The notes under the pieces were generated by a model. That model was not told where the DNA came from. It ran no database searches and saw nothing but the letters and a program-made list of their open reading frames with translations. The position numbers and the translations under genes were made by a program. Positions 7,169-15,712 of a stretch of DNA of 15,771 nt are shown here, piece after piece. The stretch is from an uncultured Oscillospiraceae bacterium (GTDB lineage: Bacteria > Bacillota > Clostridia > Oscillospirales > Acutalibacteraceae), in the NCBI GenBank assembly GCA_902478605.1, contig CABSLQ010000065.1:1-15771 (forward strand), read 5' to 3'. Each line of letters opens with the position of its first letter. Position 1 is the stretch's first letter.

Positions 7169-8248
7169 TCAGTTCGCTCCTTCCATCAGCTGCATAAACT
7201 CATCGAACAAAAACCCGGTGTCGAGCGGTCCGCCCGCGGCCTCGGGATGGAACTGCACCGAAAAGGCGGGCATATTGTGATAAGACACGCCCTCGCAGGT
7301 GCCGTCGTTGACGTTGATATAGCGCACCTCGGCCGTCGCGGGCAGCGAATCGCCCACCACCACATAGCCATGGTTCTGGCTCGTGATGTACACGCGGCCG
7401 GTTTTGGTATCCTTGGCGGGCTGATTTTCGCCGCGGTGGCCGTATTTCATCTTTTCGGTCCGGGCCCCCTGGGACAGGGCGAGCAGCTGATGTCCCATGC
7501 AGATGCCGAAGGTCGGAATCTTTGCCTCGCATACCCGGCGCAGCTGTTCCACGATGTCGAGGTTGTCCATCGGGTCGCCCGGGCCGTTGGACAGCATGAT
7601 GCCGTCGGGCTTATAGGCCAGGATTTGCTCCGCCGTGGAATCCGCCGGCACCATCGTCACCTCGCAGCCGCGTTTCACCAGCTCCCGCTCAATGTTCTGC
7701 TTTGCGCCGAAGCTCCAGAGCACCACCCGGTGCTTTATCTCCCCCTCCGGCTTCGTCACCGAAACGGGGCGGCAGCCCACCGCTTTCACCGCGTTTTCAA
7801 TGCGGTAGGTGCGTAGCTGCGCAAAGTCCTCTTCCGCCGGCGGCTGGTACATCACCTTGGCGTTCATGACGCCGACCTCCCGCACAATGCGGGTGAGCGC
7901 CCGGGTGTCAATGCCGTAAAGCCCGACCACGCCGCTGGCTTTTAAAAAGGTGTCAAGATCACCCTGAGAACGGAAGTTCGAGGGATCCTGACACCATTCA
8001 CGAACGATATACGCTTTTAAGGAGGGAGCCTCACTCTCGAAATCCTGCGGGATCACGCCATAATTGCCGATAAGCGGGAAGGTCTGAATCACGATCTGCC
8101 CATAGAAGCTGGGATCGGTCAGCGTTTCCAAATAGCCGGTCATCGCCGTGGTAAAAACCAGTTCTCCCACAACGTCTTTGACGGCGCCAAAGCTGCAGCC
8201 CTGGAACACTTTGCCGTTTTCCAGAACAAGGTACGCCTGTTGTGCCAT
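7169..8248 (-). CDS. carA: carbamoyl-phosphate synthase small subunit
   Basis: Glutamine amidotransferase subunit of 359 aa. It hydrolyses glutamine and channels the ammonia to CarB. The N-terminal CPSase_sm_chain domain (about 1-135) has LVLENGKVFQG, ELVFTTAMTGYLETLTDPS and GLYGIDTRALTR. The class I GATase domain (about 175-357) has the nucleophile Cys250 in FGICMGHQ and the catalytic His334/Glu336 in QFHPEAAGGP. The length is normal. The ATG at 8248 has CAGGAGGG upstream. It is the first gene of the operon; its TGA is one base from the CarB start, so the two subunits are probably translationally coupled. The leader between promoter and start is only about 45 nt, too short for the usual PyrR attenuator, and none is visible. 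Confidence 0.97.
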   Translation of the reverse strand: MAQQAYLVLENGKVFQGCSFGAVKDVVGELVFTTAMTGYLETLTDPSFYGQIVIQTFPLIGNYGVIPQDFESEAPSLKAYIVREWCQDPSNFRSQGDLDTFLKASGVVGLYGIDTRALTRIVREVGVMNAKVMYQPPAEEDFAQLRTYRIENAVKAVGCRPVSVTKPEGEIKHRVVLWSFGAKQNIERELVKRGCEVTMVPADSTAEQILAYKPDGIMLSNGPGDPMDNLDIVEQLRRVCEAKIPTFGICMGHQLLALSQGARTEKMKYGHRGENQPAKDTKTGRVYITSQNHGYVVVGDSLPATAEVRYINVNDGTCEGVSYHNMPAFSVQFHPEAAGGPLDTGFLFDEFMQLMEGAN

Positions 8249-8300
8249 AGTTTTCCCTCCTGTGTTTTTTTGCCGAGTCGTGTTGTATACGTTTCAAGAT

Positions 8301-8330
8301 ATTGTAGCAGAAAAAGTCCGTTCCTGTCAA
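8301..8330 (-). promoter_or_regulatory. sigma-A promoter of the carA-carB::dapF-dapL operon
   Basis: On the - strand TTGACA (8330-8325) and TACAAT (8306-8301) are 18 bp apart, with TG one base before the -10 box (extended -10). An imperfect inverted repeat TCCGT...ACGGA (8317-8321, 8335-8339, with CC/GG next to it) is centred on the -35 box and might be an operator. No leader terminator follows. Confidence 0.82.
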
Positions 8331-8492
8331 CTGGACGGAATCCCACAATTGCATATCTTCGCGGTGCGTTTTCTGTTTTGAATGTCAGAAACTCCGAATA
8401 TTCATGAAAAGCGGATATTTTCAAAAAATCGCCGGTCCTCACCTCTTTTATGCAGGAACGGCAGAGGTTTCCCGCATTTTGACCACAAACAG

Positions 8493-8525
8493 AAGAGGAA
8501 CCCCGGCATGGCCGGGGTTCCTCTT
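8493..8525 (-). terminator. terminator-like hairpin after the lipoprotein operon
   Basis: A perfect 15-bp stem (8493-8507 with 8511-8525) has a 3-base loop, 57 bp past the stop of the 205-aa lipoprotein gene. On that strand CTTCTGTTTG follows, a modest T-rich tail. The rest of the gap up to the carA promoter (8340-8492) shows no gene or structure that I can support. Confidence 0.7.
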
Positions 8526-8581
8526 CCGCTTAGATGCTGTTTGGCACGCCTGTCGCGCCGGCCGCTGGGACGCTTGCGGCG

Positions 8582-9199
8582 CTATGGCTGCGTCTTTACC
8601 GTCTCCCAGGCTGCCCGGATATCCTCCAGCGTCTCTATCGGACCGAACAGCCGCTGCGATTCCTCCGTCATCTCCACGATGTTGTCATCATCATCCAGCG
8701 TATACTGCCCCACAAGGGAATGGATGCCAAATATTGAGCCGAACTTTTCTCTCGCTACCGCCGCGGCCTCTTCGGACAACGCGTAAAGGAAAAGCAGCTT
8801 TCTCTGTCCCTTCTGGAGATACCCGCCTCCATCCCTTACGCCGCTGTAGATACGCGTTTTGTTATCGCCGTTTTGAAAAATGCGGATCTTCTGTCCCACG
8901 GCCAGATCCCCTTTGATTACCGTTTCCACCCGGGCCGTGGACACCGTGTTGATCTCTTTTTCCTCTGGCTGTGGCTCCAGAGACATCGAATCGGGCATAC
9001 GCTTGAAACCCACCTTTTCGATCTTGACGGAAACAATGGCGTCGGCCTTCTCGAGCAGCTCTTCCTTCGATTGGTACGGTAAAAAGCATTCCCGTATAAA
9101 ATCCGGCTGGCTGTCGGGATCGTCCGGGCTGCCGGAACAGGCCGAAAGGCACACGGCGATGGCCAGCGGAAGTATCCACCCGATTTTTTTCATTCTCAT
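8582..9199 (-). CDS. hypothetical lipoprotein
   Basis: 205 aa. The signal peptide MRMKKIGWILPLAIAVCLSAC ends in the lipobox LSAC (Cys21), so it should be lipid-anchored on the outer face of the membrane. The mature part contains no motif I recognise. It has a beta-rich middle (IVSVKIEKVGF, STARVETVIKGDLAVGQKIRIFQNG) typical of small periplasmic/extracellular OB- or Ig-like folds, and a conserved-looking YLQKGQRKLLFLYAL strand pair. An upstream TTG in frame is rejected because it sits one base after GGAGG. The ATG at 9199 is 10 bases after GGAGG and overlaps the stop of the preceding lipoprotein gene as ATGA, so translation is probably coupled. Function unknown; it is the last gene of the DNRLRE/peptidase operon. 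Confidence 0.85.
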   Translation of the reverse strand: MRMKKIGWILPLAIAVCLSACSGSPDDPDSQPDFIRECFLPYQSKEELLEKADAIVSVKIEKVGFKRMPDSMSLEPQPEEKEINTVSTARVETVIKGDLAVGQKIRIFQNGDNKTRIYSGVRDGGGYLQKGQRKLLFLYALSEEAAAVAREKFGSIFGIHSLVGQYTLDDDDNIVEMTEESQRLFGPIETLEDIRAAWETVKTQP

Positions 9200-9954
9200 G
9201 AAATCCAATCCTCCGGCAAAATAGTCCCGTCGTATGGAAACGAAATGGAGGTGTTTTGATGGAGCTGAAAGCCCTCAGTGAAACGCTTCCCCCGAATCAC
9301 AAGCTCCCCGTTAACATTTTCATAGCCAAAGTCCATAATGCCGTCCCGCAGATAATGAAAGGAACCGCTTCCGCCGGCGCCGTCCCAGAAGCCGGGATCC
9401 GCATGGTATATATTCTCATACAGCTGTGTGACGGGATCGATCTTTTTCAATTCGTCCACCGTGCTACCTTCCTGTATCGCGGCAAAATCCTGCGAGGACA
9501 GTTCCTTCTGTACATAAAACCAGCGGATGACACGTCCGATATCCTCATGCGGGGAAAACCCGTGCTCCTCGGAAAAATTAGAATAAAATATATACAGCCG
9601 GCCGCCCTGCTTTATCTCGTGCACGCTGTAAAGCGCACCGGCCTCGGTTTCCCGCAGAATCGGCAGCCCTATCGTCTGCGCAATCTCCGCCGCCGTCACA
9701 GTTTCCAATCCCATGACCTGCTTCATGAGGTATTGCTGCACGACGCCATGCAGATCCACCGGTTCTCCCCTGTCCGTTGCCTCGTTGTTTGGCAGAAGAG
9801 CGGCAGTTTCTTCAGTGGACGACACGTTGCTTTGGGGGACCTCCGGCGGTGTAGAATACAGGAGGTAGTCTGCCTTTAACGGGTTACAGGCCGTAAGCAT
9901 AAGGCTCAGCAGCACAGCCATACCGTCCACCATGCATTGTTTGCGCTTTTTCAT
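9196..9954 (-). CDS. hypothetical lipoprotein, possible partner of the secreted DNRLRE protein
   Basis: 252 aa. The signal peptide is MKKRKQCMVDGMAVLLSLMLTAC with lipobox LTAC (Cys23). A Ser/Thr/Glu-rich linker follows (about 35-65), then a globular part. The stretch FAAIQEGSTVDELKKIDP (near residues 175-195) resembles the short helix-turn segment of SmpA/OmlA/BLIP-like proteins, a weak resemblance only. The frame is open farther upstream inside the preceding gene, but the ATG at 9954 is 7 bases after the TAA of that gene, and AGGTGG overlaps that stop, so this start is well supported. GC content is near 50%, below the flanking core genes. Co-transcription with a predicted surface peptidase suggests a partner, inhibitor or immunity role; this is inference. 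Confidence 0.85.
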   Translation of the reverse strand: MKKRKQCMVDGMAVLLSLMLTACNPLKADYLLYSTPPEVPQSNVSSTEETAALLPNNEATDRGEPVDLHGVVQQYLMKQVMGLETVTAAEIAQTIGLPILRETEAGALYSVHEIKQGGRLYIFYSNFSEEHGFSPHEDIGRVIRWFYVQKELSSQDFAAIQEGSTVDELKKIDPVTQLYENIYHADPGFWDGAGGSGSFHYLRDGIMDFGYENVNGELVIRGKRFTEGFQLHQNTSISFPYDGTILPEDWIS

Positions 9955-9961
9955 ATAATGC

Positions 9962-12328
9962 TTACCACCTTCTGACCGCAAAATAAATGGTTCCTGCACT
10001 AGGAGAATACGCATCATTGGACCACATCTCTGGTGATATGCTGGGATTTCCCTTTCCAAAATGCTGACTGGGAGCTGTCGAGTCCTTTCCGGCCCACGTA
10101 CCGTCGGATAATTGATAAATAACATGGTAATTATGTTCACCATCCAACCCATTAGGCACCCGTACGGCCAACCTGTATTCATTTGCCTGTATTGGTGCAA
10201 TATATGATGCGATCCGACGACAGGACACCGCTTCGCTGTTTATTGCTCCTTCAAATTTATCACTGAAGTCCTCCGTATAATGGGAATCTGGCCAAAACAG
10301 TGGATTTGGAGTAACATCTTCGTTGACAAACAAAGCATAGCCAAAACAATTTGGTTTACTTGTGTTCACCTGTCTATAGCTGCCACCGTTCCCATATTGA
10401 ATTTTTTCAAAGATCCACCGCATTTGGTTGGCGGTCGGGTACCATGTCCAAATCTGCAGATTGGCGGCGTCCGCCGTGCTTGGCCCCTCAACATCCATCA
10501 CCCGTCCGCTGCCGCTGCACAGCGGGCTGATGCGGTAGCTGCCGTCCCCGTTGGCTTGGATCCGGAACATCTGCGCCTTGGTGCTGTTGGCGGTATACAG
10601 CTGCAGGTTCAGCCCGTCCTCGTCCCCTGCGTTCGGCACATCGATGCGCAGCGAGGTGTTATGCTGGGGAATAAAGCTGTACAGATCGGCCCCCAAATAC
10701 TGCACCTGAAACTGTTGATTCTTTGCGCCGGTATAGGTATACTGCTTTAATGCCGAGCCGGAACCGCCGCCCGTACCCAGATGGGCGTCGGCATATTTCC
10801 CGCTGTACACGCTTCGGATAAAATAGCAGGCATTGCTTTCAATGCCGGCGGTCGGGCTTCCCGTATAATATTCTATGGTAACGCGCGGGCGTTTGTTCTG
10901 GCTGGACAGGCCGACGTCGCTGCTGCAGAAGCAGGTGCGGTTTGTTTTGGCGGTGTCGAGCGTGCGCGGCTTGATGACCAGGCTGTTGTCGCGATCGGTC
11001 GTCCGGTACCATTCCCGGGCCAGCGACGTGATATTGAAGCTTTCTATGCTCTGGGACTTATCGGACACCCGGCTGGTCACCCGATTGGTAAAGGCATAGT
11101 CTTTCTGGGTGTTCCATGTCATATAGGAGGTCCAGCCGAAGCTGCCGGCATCGTAGACATCCAGCGTGTTGTTCACGGCCGTCTGATACGAGGCGGTGGG
11201 ATAATGATCCAGATACATGGTGGCGTTGTAAATAAAGGCGGTCGTCGGAATACTCGCGATGCGTTCGAAGCGGACGTACATCCGGCTTTCAAACGCCTGG
11301 GAGCCGGACAGATTGGACCCGACATAGATCCGGTCCACCGTTCGGTAATTGACATACGGATCCGACGCGTTGACGCCGCAGTCCTCTATTTTGGTTGCGT
11401 CCGTGGGGGTGGTCACCGTCGGGTCCAGCGTTACCGGGTAAACCCGCGCGGGATCGCGCAGCCAGCCGGCGTCGGGCGTCAGCGTATAGAGGCAGCCGGT
11501 GTCCGTCGGCTCGACCGCCACATCCACCGCCATGGTCAGGGCGTCGCCCGCATCGTACATATAGGGGGCCTCCACCACAAAGATCGGCTCTTCTTCCCCC
11601 GCCGCATAAAAATGCACCTCGCCGAATTCCTGCACGACCGGCGTCAGCCCCGTATAGGTAAAGTGAAACACAAAGCGCGGCTGTGCAGGGACAGATTCAA
11701 AGATGAGGCTTTCCTTAAGCTTCTGTCCGCTCACCTCGTAGGCAATATCGGTGGAAGCGATGGCGTTTTCATAGAGGATGGACGCCTGCTGGTTGGGGAC
11801 GAGCGCCGCATTCTCCTGCGCCAGCTGCCGCCTCGCTTCCTCATCCTCTGCCGCCAGCAGGGCCTGGGCATATGCCTGCTGCCGCTCTTCCTCATCCGCC
11901 GCCGGCGCGACCTCTCCGGGCGTAGAAGCGACCGCCGGCAGGCGGAACGCCAGCGTATGCCCCTTACAGGTCACCACCACCGGTTTATCCGCCGCGAGTT
12001 CGCTGGGCAGCTGCACCTTGAAGGAATTGGCGGCATTCTCCACATAGGATACGGGCTGCGCCGAGGCGGCCGTCTGCGCGGCCGGCGTCCCCGCCGAGGC
12101 CGGTGCCGGAACCGGTACGAGGGAGTTGTCGATCTCCTTCCACTGCGCGTCCTCATAATAATGCACCGGTTCATCGTACAGGGTCGCGATGTAGCCGCCG
12201 TCATCCGTTTGGAAGGTCTTGACATTTTCCGAACGGAGCGAGAGCTCCTCCGTCATGACCTCCGCGACGGGCAGGGCCTCCGCCGGCGCATCCGCCGCGC
12301 TGCGGTACCCTTCGGCGGCGATCGCCAT
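9962..12328 (-). CDS. secreted DNRLRE + ricin-lectin protein with C-terminal cysteine-peptidase-like domain
   Basis: 788 aa as read from ATG 12328. Residues about 30-75 (YIATLYDEPVHYYEDAQWKEID) are the usual N-terminal strand region of DNRLRE-family surface proteins. A low-complexity Ala/Glu-rich segment follows (about 140-175). Residues about 305-488 are a DNRLRE/CBM96-like beta-sandwich. Residues about 499-642 are a ricin-type lectin with three Q-x-W/F-like repeats (QQFQVQ, QMFRIQ, NQMRWIF). The last 145 residues carry NCFGYAL (Cys661) and HNYHVIYQLSDGTW (His735, Asp742), a pattern I associate with papain-like cysteine peptidases of secreted bacterial effectors; this is inferred from motif shape. 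GC falls to about 45% in this last part. The annotated start has no ribosome binding site and splits a signal-peptide-like stretch (KWRKSFSICAAMAIAAEG) that reads in frame back to a TAA at 12364-12362 with no ATG, GTG or TTG. A frame change in the A5 tract at 12359-12363 would join it to ATG 12378. The gene may thus be frame-disrupted at its 5' end. Two lipoprotein genes follow. Confidence 0.85.
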   Translation of the reverse strand: MAIAAEGYRSAADAPAEALPVAEVMTEELSLRSENVKTFQTDDGGYIATLYDEPVHYYEDAQWKEIDNSLVPVPAPASAGTPAAQTAASAQPVSYVENAANSFKVQLPSELAADKPVVVTCKGHTLAFRLPAVASTPGEVAPAADEEERQQAYAQALLAAEDEEARRQLAQENAALVPNQQASILYENAIASTDIAYEVSGQKLKESLIFESVPAQPRFVFHFTYTGLTPVVQEFGEVHFYAAGEEEPIFVVEAPYMYDAGDALTMAVDVAVEPTDTGCLYTLTPDAGWLRDPARVYPVTLDPTVTTPTDATKIEDCGVNASDPYVNYRTVDRIYVGSNLSGSQAFESRMYVRFERIASIPTTAFIYNATMYLDHYPTASYQTAVNNTLDVYDAGSFGWTSYMTWNTQKDYAFTNRVTSRVSDKSQSIESFNITSLAREWYRTTDRDNSLVIKPRTLDTAKTNRTCFCSSDVGLSSQNKRPRVTIEYYTGSPTAGIESNACYFIRSVYSGKYADAHLGTGGGSGSALKQYTYTGAKNQQFQVQYLGADLYSFIPQHNTSLRIDVPNAGDEDGLNLQLYTANSTKAQMFRIQANGDGSYRISPLCSGSGRVMDVEGPSTADAANLQIWTWYPTANQMRWIFEKIQYGNGGSYRQVNTSKPNCFGYALFVNEDVTPNPLFWPDSHYTEDFSDKFEGAINSEAVSCRRIASYIAPIQANEYRLAVRVPNGLDGEHNYHVIYQLSDGTWAGKDSTAPSQHFGKGNPSISPEMWSNDAYSPSAGTIYFAVRRW

Positions 12329-12390
12329 GGCTGCACAGATCGAGAACGATTTGCGCCATTTTTATTTGAAACCCTCATTATTTTTTAACG

Positions 12391-12402
12391 ACGGCCGGCC
12401 GT
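12391..12402. promoter_or_regulatory. 12-bp palindrome at the start of the DNRLRE transcript
   Basis: ACGGCCGGCCGT is a perfect palindrome, in sharp contrast with the AT-rich sequence around it, beginning about 8 bp after the -10 box of the leftward promoter. Its position at the expected transcription start suggests a repressor site or a short 5' hairpin; neither can be shown from sequence alone. Confidence 0.5.
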
Positions 12403-12409
12403 TTTCTAT

Positions 12410-12438
12410 ATATTACCATATTTTTTAAGGCTTGTAAA
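12410..12438 (-). promoter_or_regulatory. predicted promoter of the DNRLRE/lipoprotein operon
   Basis: On the - strand TTTACA (12438-12433) and TAATAT (12415-12410) are 17 bp apart in an AT-rich stretch. It is divergent from the glutamine synthetase promoter, with 79 bp between the two -35 boxes. Confidence 0.65.
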
Positions 12439-12517
12439 TATGTTTATATGATTTAATTTGGATAAGTTCAAAATATATTGTGAATTTCATACACAACATT
12501 TCCTTTTGAACCTTCTC

Positions 12518-12546
12518 TTGACAAAGCCCGTCCCGCGCGGTATACT
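12518..12546 (+). promoter_or_regulatory. sigma-A promoter of glnN
   Basis: TTGACA (12518-12523) and TATACT (12541-12546) are separated by 17 bp. Transcription should begin near 12553, giving a leader of about 74 nt before the glnN start. Confidence 0.85.
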
Positions 12547-12557
12547 ATCAACCAGAA

Positions 12558-12597
12558 GCAGCAGGGCGCTGCAGGCGAGTGCCTGCGGCGCTTTTTT
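12558..12597 (+). promoter_or_regulatory. leader attenuator of glnN: terminator with overlapping alternative hairpin
   Basis: An 11-bp stem with one G-T pair (12566-12576 with 12581-12591, loop GAGT) is followed by six T, a complete intrinsic terminator between promoter and gene. A second hairpin, GCAGC-AGGGC-GCTGC (12558-12572), uses bases of the terminator's left arm, so the two cannot form together. This is the layout of an antitermination switch. Clostridial type III glutamine synthetase genes are known to be controlled by ANTAR-type RNA-binding antiterminators; here the leader has room for only one such hairpin, so the regulator is uncertain. Confidence 0.7.
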
Positions 12598-12626
12598 GAA
12601 TCCGGCGGATTTGGGAGGATACATAC

Positions 12627-14711
<2,085 letters not shown>

Positions 14712-14712
14712 C

Positions 14713-14749
14713 AAAACCGCTTGAGGGGCAAACCCCTCAAGCGGTTTTT
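14713..14749 (+). terminator. Rho-independent terminator of glnN
   Basis: A perfect 16-bp stem (14713-14728 with 14733-14748) has a CAAA loop and ends in TTTTT. It starts two bases after the glnN stop and separates it from the sirtuin gene. Confidence 0.95.
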
Positions 14750-14828
14750 CAGTGCGTTTGATGGGACCTCTGCATTTTGGCAGCCGGTCGTTTCCGCAAA
14801 TTTAGTCTGTTCAAAGGAGTTGTTCCCG

Positions 14829-15560
14829 ATGAAAGATCCCACGGCATTTGCCGCCCTGCAGGAAGCGGTGAACCGGAATCGTTCGATCGTCTTTTTCGGC
14901 GGCGCGGGTGTGTCCACCGAAAGCGGCATCCCGGATTTTCGCAGCACCGACGGCCTTTACCGGCAAAAGTGGCCCTATCCGCCCGAAACCATTCTGAGCC
15001 ATTCCTTTTTCGAGGCGCATCCCGCCCTTTTCTTCGCCTTTTACCGGGAAAAGATGATCCATCCCGCCGCACAGCCCAATCCCGCGCATGACAAGCTGGC
15101 CGCCATGGAACAGGCCGGCCGGCTTCGTGCCGTCATCACCCAGAACATCGACGGTCTGCATCAGGCCGCCGGCAGCCGCGAGGTGCTTGAGCTGCACGGC
15201 TCGGTGCACCGCAACCACTGCACCCGCTGCCGGCGCTCCTACACGCTGGACGAACTGCTCGCCCTGCCGGGGGAAATCCCCCGCTGTGCCTGCGGCGGTA
15301 TCGTCAAGCCGGATGTCGTGCTGTACGAAGAACCGCTGGACGAGGCGGTGCTTGCCCGCTCTATCCGGCACCTGGAGCAAGCGGACATGCTCATTATCGG
15401 CGGCACCTCGCTGGGTGTCTATCCGGCCGCCGGCCTTATCCGGTATTTCGGCGGCCGGGACCTGATCGTCATCAACCGCGACCCTACACCCGCCGATCAG
15501 CACGCCACCCTGGTGCTGCAGGGCAACATCGGCGATGTGCTGGGCGCCCTTAAGGTTTAA
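14829..15560 (+). CDS. cobB: SIR2-family NAD-dependent protein deacylase (sirtuin)
   Basis: 243 aa, the usual length of a bacterial sirtuin. It removes acyl groups from lysines using NAD+, releasing nicotinamide and O-acyl-ADP-ribose. NAD-binding motifs are GGAGVSTESGIPDFR (24-38), TQNIDGLH (104-111), GGTSLGVYPAAGL (191-203) and INRDPTPAD (215-223). The catalytic base is His123 in ELHGS. The zinc module has Cys131 and Cys134 (CTRC) and Cys153 and Cys155 (CAC). The start at 14829 follows AAAGGAG with 9 bases of spacing; the frame is open for 36 codons upstream but that part overlaps the glnN terminator. No clear promoter is seen in the 79 bp between terminator and start, so expression may depend on read-through or a weak promoter. 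Confidence 0.95.
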   Translation: MKDPTAFAALQEAVNRNRSIVFFGGAGVSTESGIPDFRSTDGLYRQKWPYPPETILSHSFFEAHPALFFAFYREKMIHPAAQPNPAHDKLAAMEQAGRLRAVITQNIDGLHQAAGSREVLELHGSVHRNHCTRCRRSYTLDELLALPGEIPRCACGGIVKPDVVLYEEPLDEAVLARSIRHLEQADMLIIGGTSLGVYPAAGLIRYFGGRDLIVINRDPTPADQHATLVLQGNIGDVLGALKV

Positions 15561-15633
15561 CGATTGACAAGTTGCCCCGCAGCGGCAATCGGCTTGCCTC
15601 ATTGTCCTCGGAAAGCCAAATGGATTCGCGCAT
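15550..15633 (-). CDS. possible 27-aa small ORF
   Basis: ATG at 15633 is preceded by GAGGAGG with 6 bases of spacing, an excellent ribosome binding site. The 27-codon frame begins MRESIWLSEDNEASRL and ends at TAA, overlapping the last 11 bases of the sirtuin gene on the other strand. It lies just downstream of a terminator on its own strand and no promoter is visible, so it may be chance. No similarity is recognised. Confidence 0.22.
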   Translation of the reverse strand: MRESIWLSEDNEASRLPLRGNLSIVKP

Positions 15634-15660
15634 TATTGGCCTCCTCATCTCTCCTGCACG

Positions 15661-15693
15661 CAAAAACCGCCCCGTGCACATGCACGGGGCGGT
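15661..15693 (-). terminator. Rho-independent terminator for a leftward gene entering from the right
   Basis: A perfect 12-bp stem (15666-15677 with 15682-15693) has a 4-base loop. On the - strand it is followed by a T tract (complement of AAAAA at 15662-15666). There is no T run on the + strand, so it serves a gene read from right to left. Confidence 0.87.
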
Positions 15694-15712
15694 CAGAGTG
15701 TCAAAAAACTTT

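Noticed and set aside
4477..7197. 906-codon + strand frame antisense to carB
   Set aside because: Its protein has no recognisable domain and is rich in His, Arg, Gly and Ala, as expected for the complement of a GC-rich coding frame; carB on the other strand has full family motifs.
8249..8300. PyrR-type attenuator or riboswitch in the carA leader
   Set aside because: The leader is only about 45 nt and shows no terminator or PyrR-binding loop.
8140..8442. 100-codon - strand frame upstream of carA
   Set aside because: It runs through the carA promoter and into carA in another frame, with no ribosome site fitting its start; treated as chance.
10781..12388. 535-codon + strand frame antisense to the DNRLRE gene
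   Set aside because: Low-complexity Arg/Gly/His-rich translation with no domain; covered by a gene with clear modules on the other strand.
14721..14828. N-terminal extension of the sirtuin
   Set aside because: The extension would begin inside the glnN terminator, and the SIR2 domain starts properly at Met 14829 with its own AAAGGAG.
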